Positions 14,785-26,889 of a DNA stretch of 64,000 bases are shown in pieces. The stretch is from Ignelater luminosus (taxonomy: Eukaryota; Arthropoda; Insecta; Coleoptera; Elateridae): contig VTPC01090408.1 of the NCBI GenBank assembly GCA_011009095.1, positions 1-64,000 on the forward strand. Direction: 5' to 3'. The notes below the pieces were generated by a model that was given only the letters and a program-made list of their open reading frames with translations, had not been told where the DNA came from and searched no databases. The position numbers and the translations under genes are program-made. Each line of letters starts with the position of its first letter. The first letter of the stretch is position 1.

Positions 14785-15798
14785 GTGTGTCCCATGAAAA
14801 ACAGAACTTTTGCAAATTCAAAAAAAAAGTCATATTGCAACAAATATCATTTATTTTATTCAAAATAGTCTCCTTCTGCATCAATACAACGTTGTGCAGG
14901 ATCAATTAGCATGTCGAATGAGGTTTTTAGGTCGTTTTTATCCATCGCCTTTAGCATGTCGATCGACGCCTTTTGGATAGCATTTACGTCGGCATAACAC
15001 TTTTCTTTTATCAGCAAATGCAGTTTGGAGAATAAGTAGAAATTGCATGGAGCTAAATCAGGCGAGTATGGGGCATGGTTGATGGTTAAAATGTTCGAAC
15101 GGTGAGAAGGCGCATTATCGTGCAACAAACGCCAACTTCCGCACACGACGAATACGCGAGATAAGACGTTTCATAACATTAAGATAAAACACAGCCGTAA
15201 CCGTTTGGCCTGGTGGAACGAATTCTTGGTGTATAATGCCCTCAGAATCGTAGAAACAAATCAACATTGTCTTCACTTTTGACTTCTCAAGACGACTTTT
15301 CTTCGGATTTTGCTCGGTTGGGTGGGTCCATTGCGCACTTTGACGCTTGGTTTCGGGATCATATTGAAAACACCACGTCTCGTCACCAGTCACGATGGAA
15401 TATTTGAAGTTTGGGTTTTTTTTGACTCTTTAATCAAGTCTCTGCAATGTTGAATTCGAAGCGATTTTTAGTAGGCGGTCAATTTGTGTGGAGCAAACGG
15501 TGCACACACTTTTCGTAGATTTAAATGGTCGGTCAAAATGCGATAAATTGAGTTTTTCGACTTTTCACTTTCCATGTGTTGCAATAAAGGGTTCGGCTCC
15601 TTTTTGATAAATTCACGCACTTTTTCAATGTTACTTTCAGTAGCCACGCGCGATATCTCGGCTTCTACTGAACCAAATGTCATAAAATTTTTACAGTACA
15701 TCAGTAAAGGATCTACCTTTCCGACGCACGTAATTGCCAATAGATGGCGCCCTAGAATGGGATATTTTAAAAAAGTCCCGTTTTCCGTGGGACAGACC
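14785..15798 (-). mobile_element. Decayed mariner element with diverged terminal inverted repeats
   Basis: The left end reads gtgtgtcccatgaaaaacag. The reverse complement of the right end reads gtctgtcccacggaaaacgg. The inverted match continues for about 32 bases with roughly three quarters identity. Inside is a minus-strand mariner transposase relic (14856-15680). The total of about 1.0 kb is shorter than the usual 1.3 kb, which fits the missing N-terminus and an internal loss. A TA target duplication is not clear at the left end. Confidence 0.65.
14856..15680 (-). pseudogene. Mariner-type (D,D34D) transposase pseudogene
   Basis: Three pieces in different frames follow the order of a mariner transposase. 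First comes the second helix-turn-helix region (KNSIYRILTDHLNLRKV, then APFAPHKLT). Next is the catalytic core with TGDETWCFQYDPETKRQS and the KSKVKTMLICF strand. Last is LLHDNAPSH followed by YSPDLAP and a GDYFE C-terminus. Damage: one stop plus a frameshift near 15465, another frameshift near 15130, about a dozen residues lost between the second and third catalytic regions, and the third catalytic aspartate replaced by asparagine (LAPCN). The first DNA-binding domain is missing. It cannot encode active transposase and is of a different lineage from the mariner at 30.2 kb. Confidence 0.85.
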
Positions 15799-18234
15799 TT
15801 TATTAAATTTACAGTCTCAATAACTGTAGATTCTTTTCTCACCCTGTATAAAATTTTCTCAAACGCATTTTGAAATCTATCATAATGCATTACATTGACA
15901 AACTTATAACATTTTTTAAGTATAACATTATAAATTGATGATTTGTTTCACAGTTAAATATTCTTTTAAAATAAATATTAATATACATACAAGTTTAAAA
16001 TTAAGCAATTTTTTGCGTTAAACCAACCTTTTACATGCCTTGCGGTATAAAAAAAATTTAAATTATGTCATTACATTAGTTCTGTATAGAACCGTAAATG
16101 CGAGGAGCAATTTTAAGAGCAAATTTCTTTTTTATTTCCTTCGGTAATAACATCTCTAAACCAAGAATTTACAACTAAAGTAGTCAGCGAACGACCCCTA
16201 TAAAAATTTATAAAATAAACGTACACACGAATAAATAAAAGTTATCATCTTTTGTGAAAAAGTCAAAAGCTCTTCAGGTTTGCTACCTTAGAGGCTTGCA
16301 ATATTATTTCTGATTCTAAAAGTCCCTTAAGCTGCTATCCAATTCTTCTAGAATAATATGATTGAAATTATTCATTTATTACCATATTAGAGACTTCTAA
16401 AAATTGAATTGAAGGGCAACTTTGCTAATTGTTCTCGAGGAACATTAACATAAACAAAAAGTAAATCTTGCTACTTAAAGTTATATTAGTGCAAATTTTA
16501 ATTAAAATTCCAATTACGATAAATACTAAGCAGTGTTTTCAATGAAACACTAATGAATATACTACAGAAAGATGAAAATGTAAATGCTCAAACAAAATTT
16601 GCTTGAGCCATGATTAGATTTTCAGACATAATGGATATACAGAGTGGTTCTAAAAAAAGTAAGATTAGGTTGTACAAATTATATAATTTCTTGTATTTAT
16701 TTGTTATTTAATAAATTTGTAATTTTAAAAGACAATAAAGCAATAATATAGTTTCATCATTTAAATAATTCAAATTGCGCGTTTAATATGTCACGACAAA
16801 ATTGTTACAGATTTATTTCGGTTAAACCTGAAAACTGAAACTAAAAACTTTTTACCACTAAAATCATCCTACCAGCACTTTACAAACCTTACAAGTCCAA
16901 CAGTAGAGTCAGTTTATTTAGCCATCAGTAAAGTACTGTACAGCCAAGGAAGCGTTGTTAAGCTACCTTCCACTACTTTTAGTTTCCAAACTGTTAAATT
17001 TCAAAACCTTACCTTTGATTTTTATTTATTTCTTTTTAAAGCTAAATATCTAAAGTGGAAAATTAGGTCTTTATAAGACATTATTCCTAGAAAAGCGTTA
17101 TGCAAAGTAGTTTCTAAGTATATATGAAAAAAAAACTGATGAAAGCTTTACAAATCCAATTTAAATACATTAACATACATCTATGTTATATTACAAAGAA
17201 TTAATTTCTTTTGTAACAAACTAAACGCTTGTCGAGTATTTTAATTATTGATTGCAAAAAATAAACCGCCTTTTTAACAAAACCAACTTGACAAGCACGC
17301 AGAATGCTGAGAAAGGAAATGTTTCATTTTTCATATTTTATCATTTATCGGAATCCGGACGACGTACCGTTTAAGAAATCCGATTATAAAGAAGTTCTAT
17401 TATTTTGTTTATATTTTTTTTGTTTTTACTTAACAAGAACAGCCAACTAAAACTTAATGTTTTAAGATCGTTAAATTCTCTAAAACCCTAAATATCGTTA
17501 AATTTTTCTCCTGCGAACAAATATTTTTTATATTTAATCTATCCTAACCACGAAAGCAAAAAATTCATTCATTCAGGAATTTATAAGTGGAATTTGTATT
17601 CTAACAACTTTTTTATACTTTAGAGAATCTACAGCGGCTTTGAGTTTATTATTTAGAGTAAAAACCCAAAAAACTCTCTCGGAGCCATGCAGAATTATAT
17701 GATGAATACCGAAACCAAAACAATAATTTTGTCTTTTATTTACTGTCTTTCTTACTTCCAGAGATTTTTGACTTTTTATAGCTTTAATTCTACAACTCAG
17801 TCTTTGTTTCAAATACATATGAAAAAAGAAAAAGAAAAAAACAACCCTGTTAGAAAGCTAGAATTTATCTGGTCCGGATGGTACCACCCTATGGAAACCA
17901 AGCAACAACGATTTATCAGGCAAAGCCCATTAGTCTAGATTGTAGAGAAAGGAAATCTAAACTTCTTTTACTTTCTTAACACTTTCAACAAAGTCTCAAA
18001 GTCGGGCAGATCAAAAGATAAACGGAGAATGGAGAAGAAAAAAACTTTGCCTATTGAAATATGTAACGTTCTAAGAATGGCGATCAAAGATTTAAAGATA
18101 GACTCTAAGACAAGAATATTAAATGGTGATAAAGGAGATTTATTAGATTGTGCACCCAATGGGTACGACTCACTTGACTATCATTTTAAAACTGTCATTC
18201 GTTGCTTAGTACTGTAGTAATCAACAAAGAATCT
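15799..18234. other. Noncoding AT-rich DNA with repeat copy B
   Basis: No recognizable gene. A terminus-like caccctgtata lies at 15840-15850 just outside the mariner, and tacagagtgg at 16643. A 62-codon open segment at 18029-18217 (plus) looks moderately protein-like but I do not recognize it. It may be a 5' part of the LINE relic that follows. Confidence 0.5.
16258..16376 (+). repeat. Dispersed repeat, copy B
   Basis: Same block order as 12706-12834: gaaaaag, gctaccttagaggcttgcaa, tattatttc, a ccctta block, tagaata, attcatttatt. Spacing is close to copy A. Same orientation, about 3.5 kb apart. Confidence 0.45.
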
Positions 18235-19500
18235 TTAGATTATAAGGGCTGGAATGACAAAATGCCCTAATATGCCCAAGGCAATGGCCAACGACAGGTC
18301 ATTATTTACTAAAGAAGACAGTGATGATAGGAGACTGAAATGCGAGGGTAGGAAAGGGCAGGGACAGAAAAATGGAATATATGGGAAAAACACTATGAAC
18401 AGCAATGGCAAAAAGATAATAGAGTTCTGCCAGATCAATGACTTATTCATAAAAATTCATTTTGGGAACAAACCTTAAAGGAGCTGAAGAAAAACAGAAA
18501 CGAAACAGAAAATATAAAGAACTCGATATAGACTAGTAATTGCTGTAAAATAAAGGATAACAATGATGAACTAAAAGTAAATATATTAATAAATGTATGT
18601 ATTACAAAGATGAACAAAATCAATCTGGAGAAGAAAATCAAATATTAGAGACAAGATCAACATGGAAAGGCTTGAAGAGGAAAATTAAATGAGTTAAAAC
18701 TAGTGGAGACGATATAGACCCAGAATTGACAAAATGAATAAGGGAAAAAGGTGATAGGTGGTTACTGAAATTAATAAGGGAATTCCTGCGGATTGGAAAG
18801 ACAGACAGTGGATACTATAGCTATCCTCTGATATTTGATAAATAAGAAATTAAGAAAAAGTTGAGAAACTACACATAACATTTATCCATCTAAAAGTTGC
18901 TTGTGACTCAACTGACTGGTGCTTTATCTGAAAATATAGGTAAAAGCTAAATATACCAAACAAACCCATAGAGATAAGACGTTCTCATAACAAAGTTACC
19001 GACAGAGTTCAATTAAATGGTAAAATATCCACAGAATTGGAAAAACATAAAAAGGGATAAAGCTAGGAGAGTCCGCTATTATTTATAATCGTTAATGATA
19101 AAATATTCAGAATTGCCAAAACCAAAACTAGTAATTTACAAACAATAATTGGTTATGCAATTCTAGCACCAGTAAGCCTCAATACTATCTTCAGAATGAG
19201 AAACTTGCAAAAGACAAAATTTGAGGCTTATAATTCATTCACAATTTCGACTTTACTGCATGCAAGTGAAACATATGAGTAACAAACAACTAATAAAAAA
19301 TTATATTGCAAGCAGCAGAGATGAAAAAGCTCAGAAAGATAGCAAAAAAGACAAAAATAGATATAATAAGAAACGATACCATTAAAGGTACGTTTGAAAC
19401 AAAAACCAAAACTAGTGAAGAGAGTGACAGAAGCGAGAAAATATAAAAAGAGAATAAAGAGAAGACTTAGAAAGATTTGGTTAGAGAAGAAACACGAAAT
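18235..19500 (+). mobile_element. Non-LTR retrotransposon (LINE) relic, endonuclease plus reverse-transcriptase fragments
   Basis: Near 18360-18480 the plus strand encodes GQKNGIYGKNTMNSNGKKII followed by EFCQINDLF, the conserved end of an APE-type endonuclease domain. After several hundred damaged bases come an RT-like stretch (VQLNGKISTELEKHKKG near 19005-19055), traces of the finger/palm strands (IIGYAILAPVSLNTIF near 19145) and the post-RT segment near 19230-19480 (LLHASETYE..., then a basic RKYKKRIKRRLRKIW tail). Many stops and frameshifts interrupt all of it, and the YADD motif is not intact. The clade cannot be fixed; the domain order fits CR1/Jockey/RTE-like LINEs. It resembles the relic at 52.1-54.8 kb. 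Confidence 0.6.
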
Positions 19501-19919
19501 TTGCAAGAAAAGATTGTCAAACTAAAAACTTTACTTCAACTTTTTGGCAATGTCATACCTAAGATACCTTTACTAAAAGAACTAGCCTCAGATAGTTATT
19601 TAATAGAAAATATAAATCGGTTAGCTAGTGATTTAAACAGAAGAAGCAAAAAAGACAAAGCTTTCAATCAAAAGACGAAGACAGGACATTGAAAGCAAAA
19701 TTACTAAGGGCAATTAAAAGGAATTTTGTCCACAAACAAATATTCTTTATGAACGAGCAATTTTCAATATTACAACGCAAAATGGAAGTGTAGATCATTA
19801 CATACAACATAAGTTGAGAACTCTTATCAAAAACTATGAGGAAAATAAATTATTATTATTAGACACAATTATAGAGACGTAAATTTAAGACATTGTTTAT
19901 AGTAAGATAGAAATACATA
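19501..19919. other. Unassigned sequence between LINE relic and MITE
   Basis: A 71-codon open segment (19477-19692, plus) rich in K, E and L continues out of the LINE tail. I do not recognize it as a separate protein. No other signal is seen. Confidence 0.4.
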
Positions 19920-20145
19920 TCGGGTGTGGAGTTTCAAACTCGTCCATAGGACAATTTTATTATTAATTTGTTTTGCAAATTCTGAGCATTTTTTGGTTAA
20001 TTTATTAGTGCCAGAATGAGAGGGAACTTTTACTCTATTGATTGATACCATTACCTCCTTTGTAGGTTCATTTGGGGAGCAGGAATTACAAAAATCTGAA
20101 TTCCTATGCATTGTCCTATGTACGGGTTTAAAACTCCACACCCGG
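19920..20145. mobile_element. 226-bp MITE, Tc1/mariner type, TA target duplication
   Basis: The left end tcgggtgtggagtttcaaac and the reverse complement of the right end ccgggtgtggagttttaaac match inward for about 36 bases with four mismatches, reaching cataggacaat. TA flanks both ends (19918-19919 and 20146-20147). The internal region has no coding potential, so it is non-autonomous. It lies between a LINE relic and a Ty3/gypsy relic and may have inserted into one of them. Confidence 0.85.
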
Positions 20146-20159
20146 TATAACTTTTGATG

Positions 20160-21480
20160 AAGCAACAGAACAGTACGAGCTGTAAAATAGATAGCAAAGC
20201 AACTAAAGGATTAAATATGAAAACAAGGCAAGAAGTAGATAGAATTACAAAGAAACCTGCAAAGCCAATATAAATAAACAAAACTTAAAATCAAATGTAA
20301 ATATTATAGTTACTTTCATGAACACAATAAACAAAAGTACCCAAAATTAGATCAAAGATGCAGAAAGTGTAGAAATGCTTGTCAAAAATTACCAGCAAGA
20401 CAGTCAATATAGGAAGTTCAAGATTTTGACAATTAGGAATGACAAGATAGTAAAAGCAGTATACATACAGTAGGATAGAATCGAATTAACTAAATATCAA
20501 CTTGACAATGGAGCGGTATGGGTATGAAAAATTATTTAGAATTATTTAAGAACGGTACAAATTTAATTGAAAGCTAATCTAAACTTAAATGCTATGGAAG
20601 TAATGCAAAAAACAGTTATTTCATGCACAATTAATTTAGTGTCTAAAATTCCAGATTGTTCTGACTAATCACATACCTTACTGTCTGCATGAACATGCAC
20701 GAAGAAAGAATTGCAACAAGACTGAAGAAGTAATGGAACGGCGATTATAAGTCCATTAGAAGTAAAAAAAATAGTAAATAATGATGAAGATGTATTTACT
20801 CAAAATAAAAAATAGAAGGAAAAGTGAAACTAACTAAACTGATGCCTTGAAAAATTTTTATTACAGCGAGAAAACTAACAGAAAAGCAAATAATGACAAA
20901 ATTGAACAACAAGCAATTTAGCTTTAACAAGAAGGAAGAGTAAAATTAGAATTTTTTTAGATTTGCACGAATTAAACAAAACACTCAAAATATCATACCA
21001 TCATACCAAAAATTGTTGCAAAAACATTTACCATTAGATGCAAAACATGAACTCTGGCAATTAAAATTAGGACAGGACAGTAGCAAGTTAACAATTCTTT
21101 AAACTCCATTTGAAAAGTACAGATAGCTCCAACTACCATTTGGTTTGAAACCTGCTGTATAAATTTACCAGAAACATCAACACAAACTATTACATGATAT
21201 CTCAGAAGTAGAAATAATCTAGATGACGTTCTTATACTTGGTAAAGCAAAAACTATGGAAGGGAAAATAGAAAATTGTAATGGAAACTTAAAGAAATAGT
21301 TTGAAAGAAAAAACTTTGAAAGAAGTGACGGCAAAAAACTAACTTGCTAGATATTCAGTATTTCAGCCAAAAATTAGTGTGGAATCAACGCTATGGTCAC
21401 AAGACCCCTAAGACGTTTTATGGCAGAAAATCATTAATTCAACTAAGCAACAAAAACAGAATTAATTTAGAAAGCAAGGA
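20160..21480 (+). mobile_element. Ty3/gypsy retrotransposon relic (gag zinc knuckles to RT), no LTRs seen
   Basis: In order: a zinc-knuckle pair near 20295-20380 (CKYYSYFHEHNK, then RCRKCRNAC, second cysteine of the first knuckle lost); an aspartic-protease remnant near 20495 (YQLDNGA in place of FxLDTGA); reverse-transcriptase blocks at about 20945-20990 (FLDLHELNKTLK), 21040-21100 (LWQLKLGQDSSKLT) and 21100-21250 (TPFEKYR, LQLPFGLKPA, then DDVLILGKAK). The gag knuckle spacing and the DDVLIL palm motif suggest the Mag-like branch. Frequent stops and frameshifts make it nonfunctional. RNase H and integrase are not recognizable, and no flanking direct repeats were found. Confidence 0.65.
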
Positions 21481-24400
21481 ACTGCACCCATAAGACACTT
21501 GGTACTAGAATGTCATCGAACTATCCTCTCTCATGCATAGTGTAACAAAAGAGTAGAAAACCCATTGAAAAATAACAGAAATTTTGTACAAAATAGTGCA
21601 AAAATAAAACAAAACTAAACCAAGATGGCAAGAGGTTATAGAAGAAGCGCGATTGAAGATTTCTAACACGATCGAGAACATAACATATCAAAGACTTTGA
21701 GGAACAAAATAGATTTAAGGGCCTTTTTGTTTTGGTTTGGGTGCTTCTTTAGAAATTCGAAATAAAGCAAAAACTACCTATAAAATTCCAGGATTCAAGA
21801 TGTCAATTTCATTGAAAGTCTCGTTTTCTAAACACCTTCAAGAAAACATAAGATATTGAATTAAAATCTTCTATAGTCGATACCACGATCAGGAGCAGAT
21901 TTTTGTATTACGCACTGGAAAAGAGCAAATTGCTACGTTTTTGAAATATACAGTACGTGAATGAGTAAGATTGAATTTCTAGAAGTCTTACAATTTCAAA
22001 ATTTAAGACTTTCTGCTTTTCTAAGACAATTAAGTTACGCATATCTCGAAATCCATACATATCTTCATTTCTTGAATATACTATTAAATCTCTTGTTGCT
22101 ATATACAGAACACTCTGTACATGTTATTAAACTTGGTGTTTCGCAATTTTTTATAATTAAAAGAATTCTTATAAAAAAGCTTTAAAAAGATCTAGAGCAG
22201 ATGAAAGTGAAGAAAAGAATTGCAACAAAAAAGGAAAATACCTTAAAGTTGCTCTAAAAACTTGATCTTATTGTTCCAAATAAAACCAAAACCATTCGCT
22301 AACCTTGTAAGTTAGAACCTTAGAACCTCCTAAACTGCCTTACTATTTTAAAACTTTTCTAACCACCACCAATTCATTCATTTTTAAGTTACTGTAAAAA
22401 AAAGTCCAGTTATAATTAATAACCAATACAAAATTATTTGGGTAGACTTGTTATTGTTTAAAGTACACTTAAATTATTCACTCGATTAATAATACATTGA
22501 ATATGATTGCCTTTAAATTATAACTTTCTGAACAATCAATAACAAGTTTATGAAAATATAAGCAGCTAATTACTTCAAAAGCCCTATGTGTGCATTAAAA
22601 AATAACAAAGAATGTTTATAACGTGCTTCTGTATACATGTACAGGAAGTTCGTGTAATCAAAAATGTCCAAAATATTTATCAGTCGTTTCACTGCTAAAA
22701 TGCGAAATGTTAGCTTGTAAACATACAATGAAAATTACAGGAGCTACAACACCAATAATTTAAAAACGGCGTAAAATATTTAAAGTGCTTTTTCATTATT
22801 CTCTGTTTAAACCATACACGATACATATTCTATAACCACGCTAAACATTAATTGTAACACACAATTTAATAACTTATTCATGCTTTATCGAAAATCGCAA
22901 TCGAGTAAAAAGCAAGTGGTCTCTATTCTTAGTCGTCAGACGACGAATAATTAAATGGCTGCGGTTTTCAAGTTTGGAACATTTCGTTTAACAAACGGAA
23001 ATCAGAACTTGCGTTTGCTTAATACCCTTGCAGCGACGTGAGCTAAAATAATATAAATAGATTGTAAGCTTTGTAACAGTATGGTTGACAAACAACCTTT
23101 GCTAAAGTGAAATATTAAGGCCGATTTTGAGATTTTACAGCTCAGTTCACAGACACGCTAAACTACTTTGGTTACAAATATTTACTACCTTAAATATGCC
23201 TTGAGCGATGATACCCTCCGTTCCTCAAAGACAAAGGCGGTTTGTCTAATACCGTCGTACATCTTCATGAAATTTGCCTACGGTCCTTCTTAAACTTAAG
23301 TTTTCTTGGTCACCTCCTTTTTATTATAATGCCTCTACCAAGACGTAAAGAAAACCGTCATTTTAAGATTTTCTTAATAATTTACTTGAAAGCGAAACGC
23401 AGAAGATGTCTGTTTTGAGAATTACTTAGATTTTATCAGAAATTCTATTTGCATATAGCTATAGCTAATTTTAAGTAACATCTACAGCCTATATATTTCT
23501 TACTTACAGTTTTAGAGAATCTAAATTCAAGAGTAACTTTAATTCGATGGTTAGTGTAAATATAGAGTTGAGACGGCTGTAGTTCAGTTATTTGAGTGGA
23601 ATTTGAGTTTAAAAGTCGTGAATTATTGGACATTTATTCTAAGCCTAAAATTTTTTTTTGAGTTCTCTTCAAGTTTGAACCATTTGTTCTATACATAAAC
23701 CAAGAGAACCTTTATTATCTGCTGTTTTGATGAAGACAGTATGTTTCGTTAGAATTTTAAATTTTTAAACCTTGACTACCTAATAAGTTGAAAATTTTGA
23801 ACATGAAAAAGTAAGCCGCAATGGTAAATATTTTATTGAGTATTTACTTGTGGCGCACACGAATCTCGCCAAGAATTTGTTAATTTTTTAAGCTCTAATA
23901 CCAGGAATTCTTCATTAAAATCTACTTAATCCCCTATACAAACTGCACCAACAAGATTTTGGGCCTAAAGATATGAAACGAAAAATATAAGAGTTATATA
24001 ATTCTTCACTTGACTTCAAAAAGTTTTTCTCAGAAATAAGAATTTAAAACGGGAAGAAACAAAGACAGAATATTTTAAATAAAATTCATTTTTTAGGCTT
24101 ATCGCAATAAAACATGGTACCGCCTGGCCGATAAATGCTTCTAATCAAATATGCCAACTGCGTTAGTGTAGTCTATTTAATCGTCAAAACAGTGACGTAT
24201 GCCTTTAAAAAAATTGAATTATTGCGTTGTTTATGCAACCTTAATATAAACATTTTATTTTTTAAGAAAATAATACTTATAGTCGGTGTTTAATTAGAAT
24301 GTTTCCTTTGATTGAAAATTAATTTAAATTTAGTTTCTGGTTTTCCAGTTTCGAATAGAACACACTTAGTATTGAAACAATTCAGCAGTGAAACCACACT

Positions 24401-24969
24401 CTATCAATTTACAGCAGATGTTAGTAATGCGTGTAGATAAGTGAAACTAAATCGGTTTGTAAATAGTGGTAATATTACATTTAAAAGCGTAAAGAATAAA
24501 ATGTTCCTTCTATTATACAGAAGTGCTGTTAAAATCCTCACAAGAGAAGAAAATGACCCAAAAGTTATTCAGAAAAGATTATCTATTAAATTGAAAAAAC
24601 TTGTTCGCTTGCTATTTTAGGTTGCGTTTTCCCTTACAATAACTTGAAAACCTGGCAATCTATGCAGCACAAAACTCAAAGGGTTAGCTTGTCAAAATTC
24701 ATAATTGATCAACCAAAGATTTAGTTTAATTTCTTTTGAACTTATTATCAAACAGTAAAAGACAGTTTTAGGTTGCTTCTTGTTTTCACCAAGAATTTTA
24801 TTGTTCTTCTTTCTTTTCTATTCCTTTTTTAAAATGTGCAATGAATAAGGTAATGCTATTTTAATGGTAAATTTAAAAACCACAACACTCTATAGATGAT
24901 TTAGTAATAGACTAATTTGACTCCCCAGCAATCTCAAGAAATAAGGATTGTATTTAATTAAGTTATATA
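21481..24969. other. Noncoding AT-rich DNA
   Basis: I see no gene, RNA gene or clear repeat. Short open frames (for example 21961-22185 plus and 23445-23633 minus) have no recognizable family. The first 300 bases may be further decayed retrotransposon sequence. Confidence 0.6.
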
Positions 24970-25291
24970 CAGTGTGTCCGAAAATTATGGAATATCCTAT
25001 ATATCTCAGTAAATATGCATTTTATGGAACAATGTTTCCTATAAAAGTTGTTCAGTGTTTAGTTTTACATTACAGGGCAATACCAAATTGCTATTTTTTA
25101 AAAAAACATAATCAAAATTTACTTATGCAGGTGTACCAAAGTTTTACATCGTTGAAAAGAGAAAAACATTCTCTATCAAATGAGTACAATAAAGAGATAC
25201 CTTCCCATTAAAAAAAAATTGAAGCATAAAATAAAATAAAATGCATATTTACTGAGATATATAGGATATTCCATACTTTTTGGACACACTG
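24970..25291. mobile_element. 322-bp MITE with 56-bp terminal inverted repeats
   Basis: The left terminus cagtgtgtccgaaaattatg and the right terminus (reverse complement cagtgtgtccaaaaagtatg) match for 56 bases with two mismatches. TA flanks both ends (24968-24969 and 25292-25293). The long, nearly identical termini indicate a fairly young insertion. Termini beginning CAGTGTGTCC with TA duplications fit the Tc1/mariner group. An 87-codon open frame spanning the left terminus has no meaning as a gene. The copy could fold into a long hairpin if transcribed. Confidence 0.9.
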
Positions 25292-25437
25292 TATATTGCA
25301 GTGTATATTGGTTGTGAAATAGAAATAAAAAGTTCAAATCCTGTGTTCTCAGTTATTGATTTTTTAGCAAAATTGATTTTATTTCTAAAGAGTAACTTCT
25401 TAAATTATTAACGATAACTATAACGCTGGTGTCCTAC

Positions 25438-25455
25438 CTTGAAAACCATTTTCAT
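25438..25455 (-). CDS. Candidate mini first coding exon (MKMVFK) with donor site
   Basis: On the minus strand ATGAAAATGGTTTTCAAG is followed at once by GTAGGA, a reasonable splice donor in phase 0. Insect cuticular-protein and other small secreted-protein genes often have a first coding exon of only a few codons, M-K-x-x, interrupted within the signal peptide. That is the only basis for the call. The sequence upstream on the minus strand (25456-25640) is less AT-rich and has an atatata stretch near 25548, but no initiator at the right distance. The second exon was not found. With six codons, chance is a serious alternative. Confidence 0.2.
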
Positions 25456-26219
25456 TTTGGCGTTCTACGCTAACTCATCACCATAGAGAGGGTAACGATG
25501 ATCGGTTCTGACAGGTAGACAGATCACCATTCCATCCCTTGTTCGGTATATATCTTGAATTCGATTAATTTGATTTCCAGTCTTCGACCACCAGTTAGTA
25601 AACTAATGCAGGAACTAATGTGACCATCAGGCACAGTAAATACACTTTCATAATGTGATATAACATACATCTAAGTTAACACGATCACTTCTCTTCACTT
25701 TTAAACAGAATGTTAACTTTTATTATATTATTTTGCGGTTTAACTACCTTCATATCAAATAAACAATTTAAACTCAACTATGTAGCTTGATTATCTAACT
25801 AACATCAACAAACATCTAACTTTCAATTTCCTTCCCAGCTATATTTATAAAACTTTTTTAACAGAGAAATGTTACTACATATTTTACCCCAACTTACTAA
25901 ATTTCCCCAAAACATTCAGAATAGCAAATTTTGTATGCTTTCCTTATTTATAAAAACTCATTTATCATTTAAATAACAGCTACATTTGTTTCGAGATATT
26001 TTTGTTTAACCTTTGGTTATTACCTACTCAACTTTGTAATTATATGTTTGGTATAGAATGATTTAAAAAAAGTCAGTTGTTACGTTAATAGATTCAATCT
26101 AAACAATGATCAGGGTCAAAGTCGAAACTTCAAATTTGCATAGCAATAGCTTTTCTTGCATAATCTCCACGAAATCTGATCAACCATCGAAATCCAAGCA
26201 ATAGGTATCTATTATTCAG
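25456..26219. other. Noncoding DNA, 5' part less AT-rich
   Basis: Bases 25456-25640 could be 5'UTR/promoter of the candidate mini exon. The remainder is AT-rich with no recognized feature. Confidence 0.4.
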
Positions 26220-26251
26220 TATATACAGGGTGTCTGAAATAAACGGACACA
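26220..26251 (+). repeat. Transposon terminus, TACAGGGTGTCTG type (left-facing end)
   Basis: This 32-base segment matches the reverse complement of 37032-37063 at 29 of 32 positions, starting tatatacagggtgtctg. This type of terminus, with a TA edge, is common in insect Tc1/mariner-like transposons. The partner end is 10.8 kb away, so the two are more likely ends of separate copies than of a single element. Confidence 0.6.
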
Positions 26252-26889
26252 AGCAAGTATCTGCTTTAATAATTATTTTACAGAAAAACTTTATAGAAAA
26301 AACATAAAAAACACAAAAATAGTGTTCCGTAGCAATCAAAACGTACAATGATGGAAAGTCTGATTAAAAATGGTTTTTTATTTTAGTAAAATTCTCCATG
26401 ATACAATAAGGGTAAAGATTGCTATTGCATTGTTGCATTGCATTTGTTCGATACATTTCGATAAAAATGCATACAAACGCAATTTAAAATGTAAATTGCT
26501 AGGTGATACTGAAGAAAATTACCCAAAAATTCTTACAGCTTAAACCAGAGACAATTCCATCTTTGCATTAACCCAAATCAAAAGGCGTTAACGTTGGGGT
26601 ATTGTAAGGCAACAATGAGCTTTGAAAAGAGATAGGAGTAAAGTTATTGAAAACATTTTGCAGTCATTGCAATTTATTAAACACTTGTTAATATTTGTAT
26701 TGCTAATCTTGATAGTGTGAATCGTGATGATGATGTAACAGTAATTCTAAATAGTACTAAAGAGTATTGGGTATGTATTAGGTTTTTACTTACTTATTAT
26801 TGCTTCAATTTTGTTTTGCTTGCTTTATTTATGATTCTGATCTTAAGATAAAAGAATGAAATTAAACTTTTTAATGTTAACAGAGAAAA
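26252..26889. other. Noncoding sequence before P-element-like relic
   Basis: No recognizable coding sequence. It may include the degraded N-terminal (THAP domain) part of the P-like element, but no zinc-coordinating pattern is visible. Confidence 0.4.

Noticed and set aside
18029..18217. 62-codon open segment as an independent gene
   Set aside because: No start context, homologue or splice signals; adjacency to a LINE relic makes decayed retrotransposon sequence more likely.
24948..25211. 87-codon open frame on the plus strand
   Set aside because: It runs through the inverted repeat of a MITE and starts outside the element; it is not a gene.
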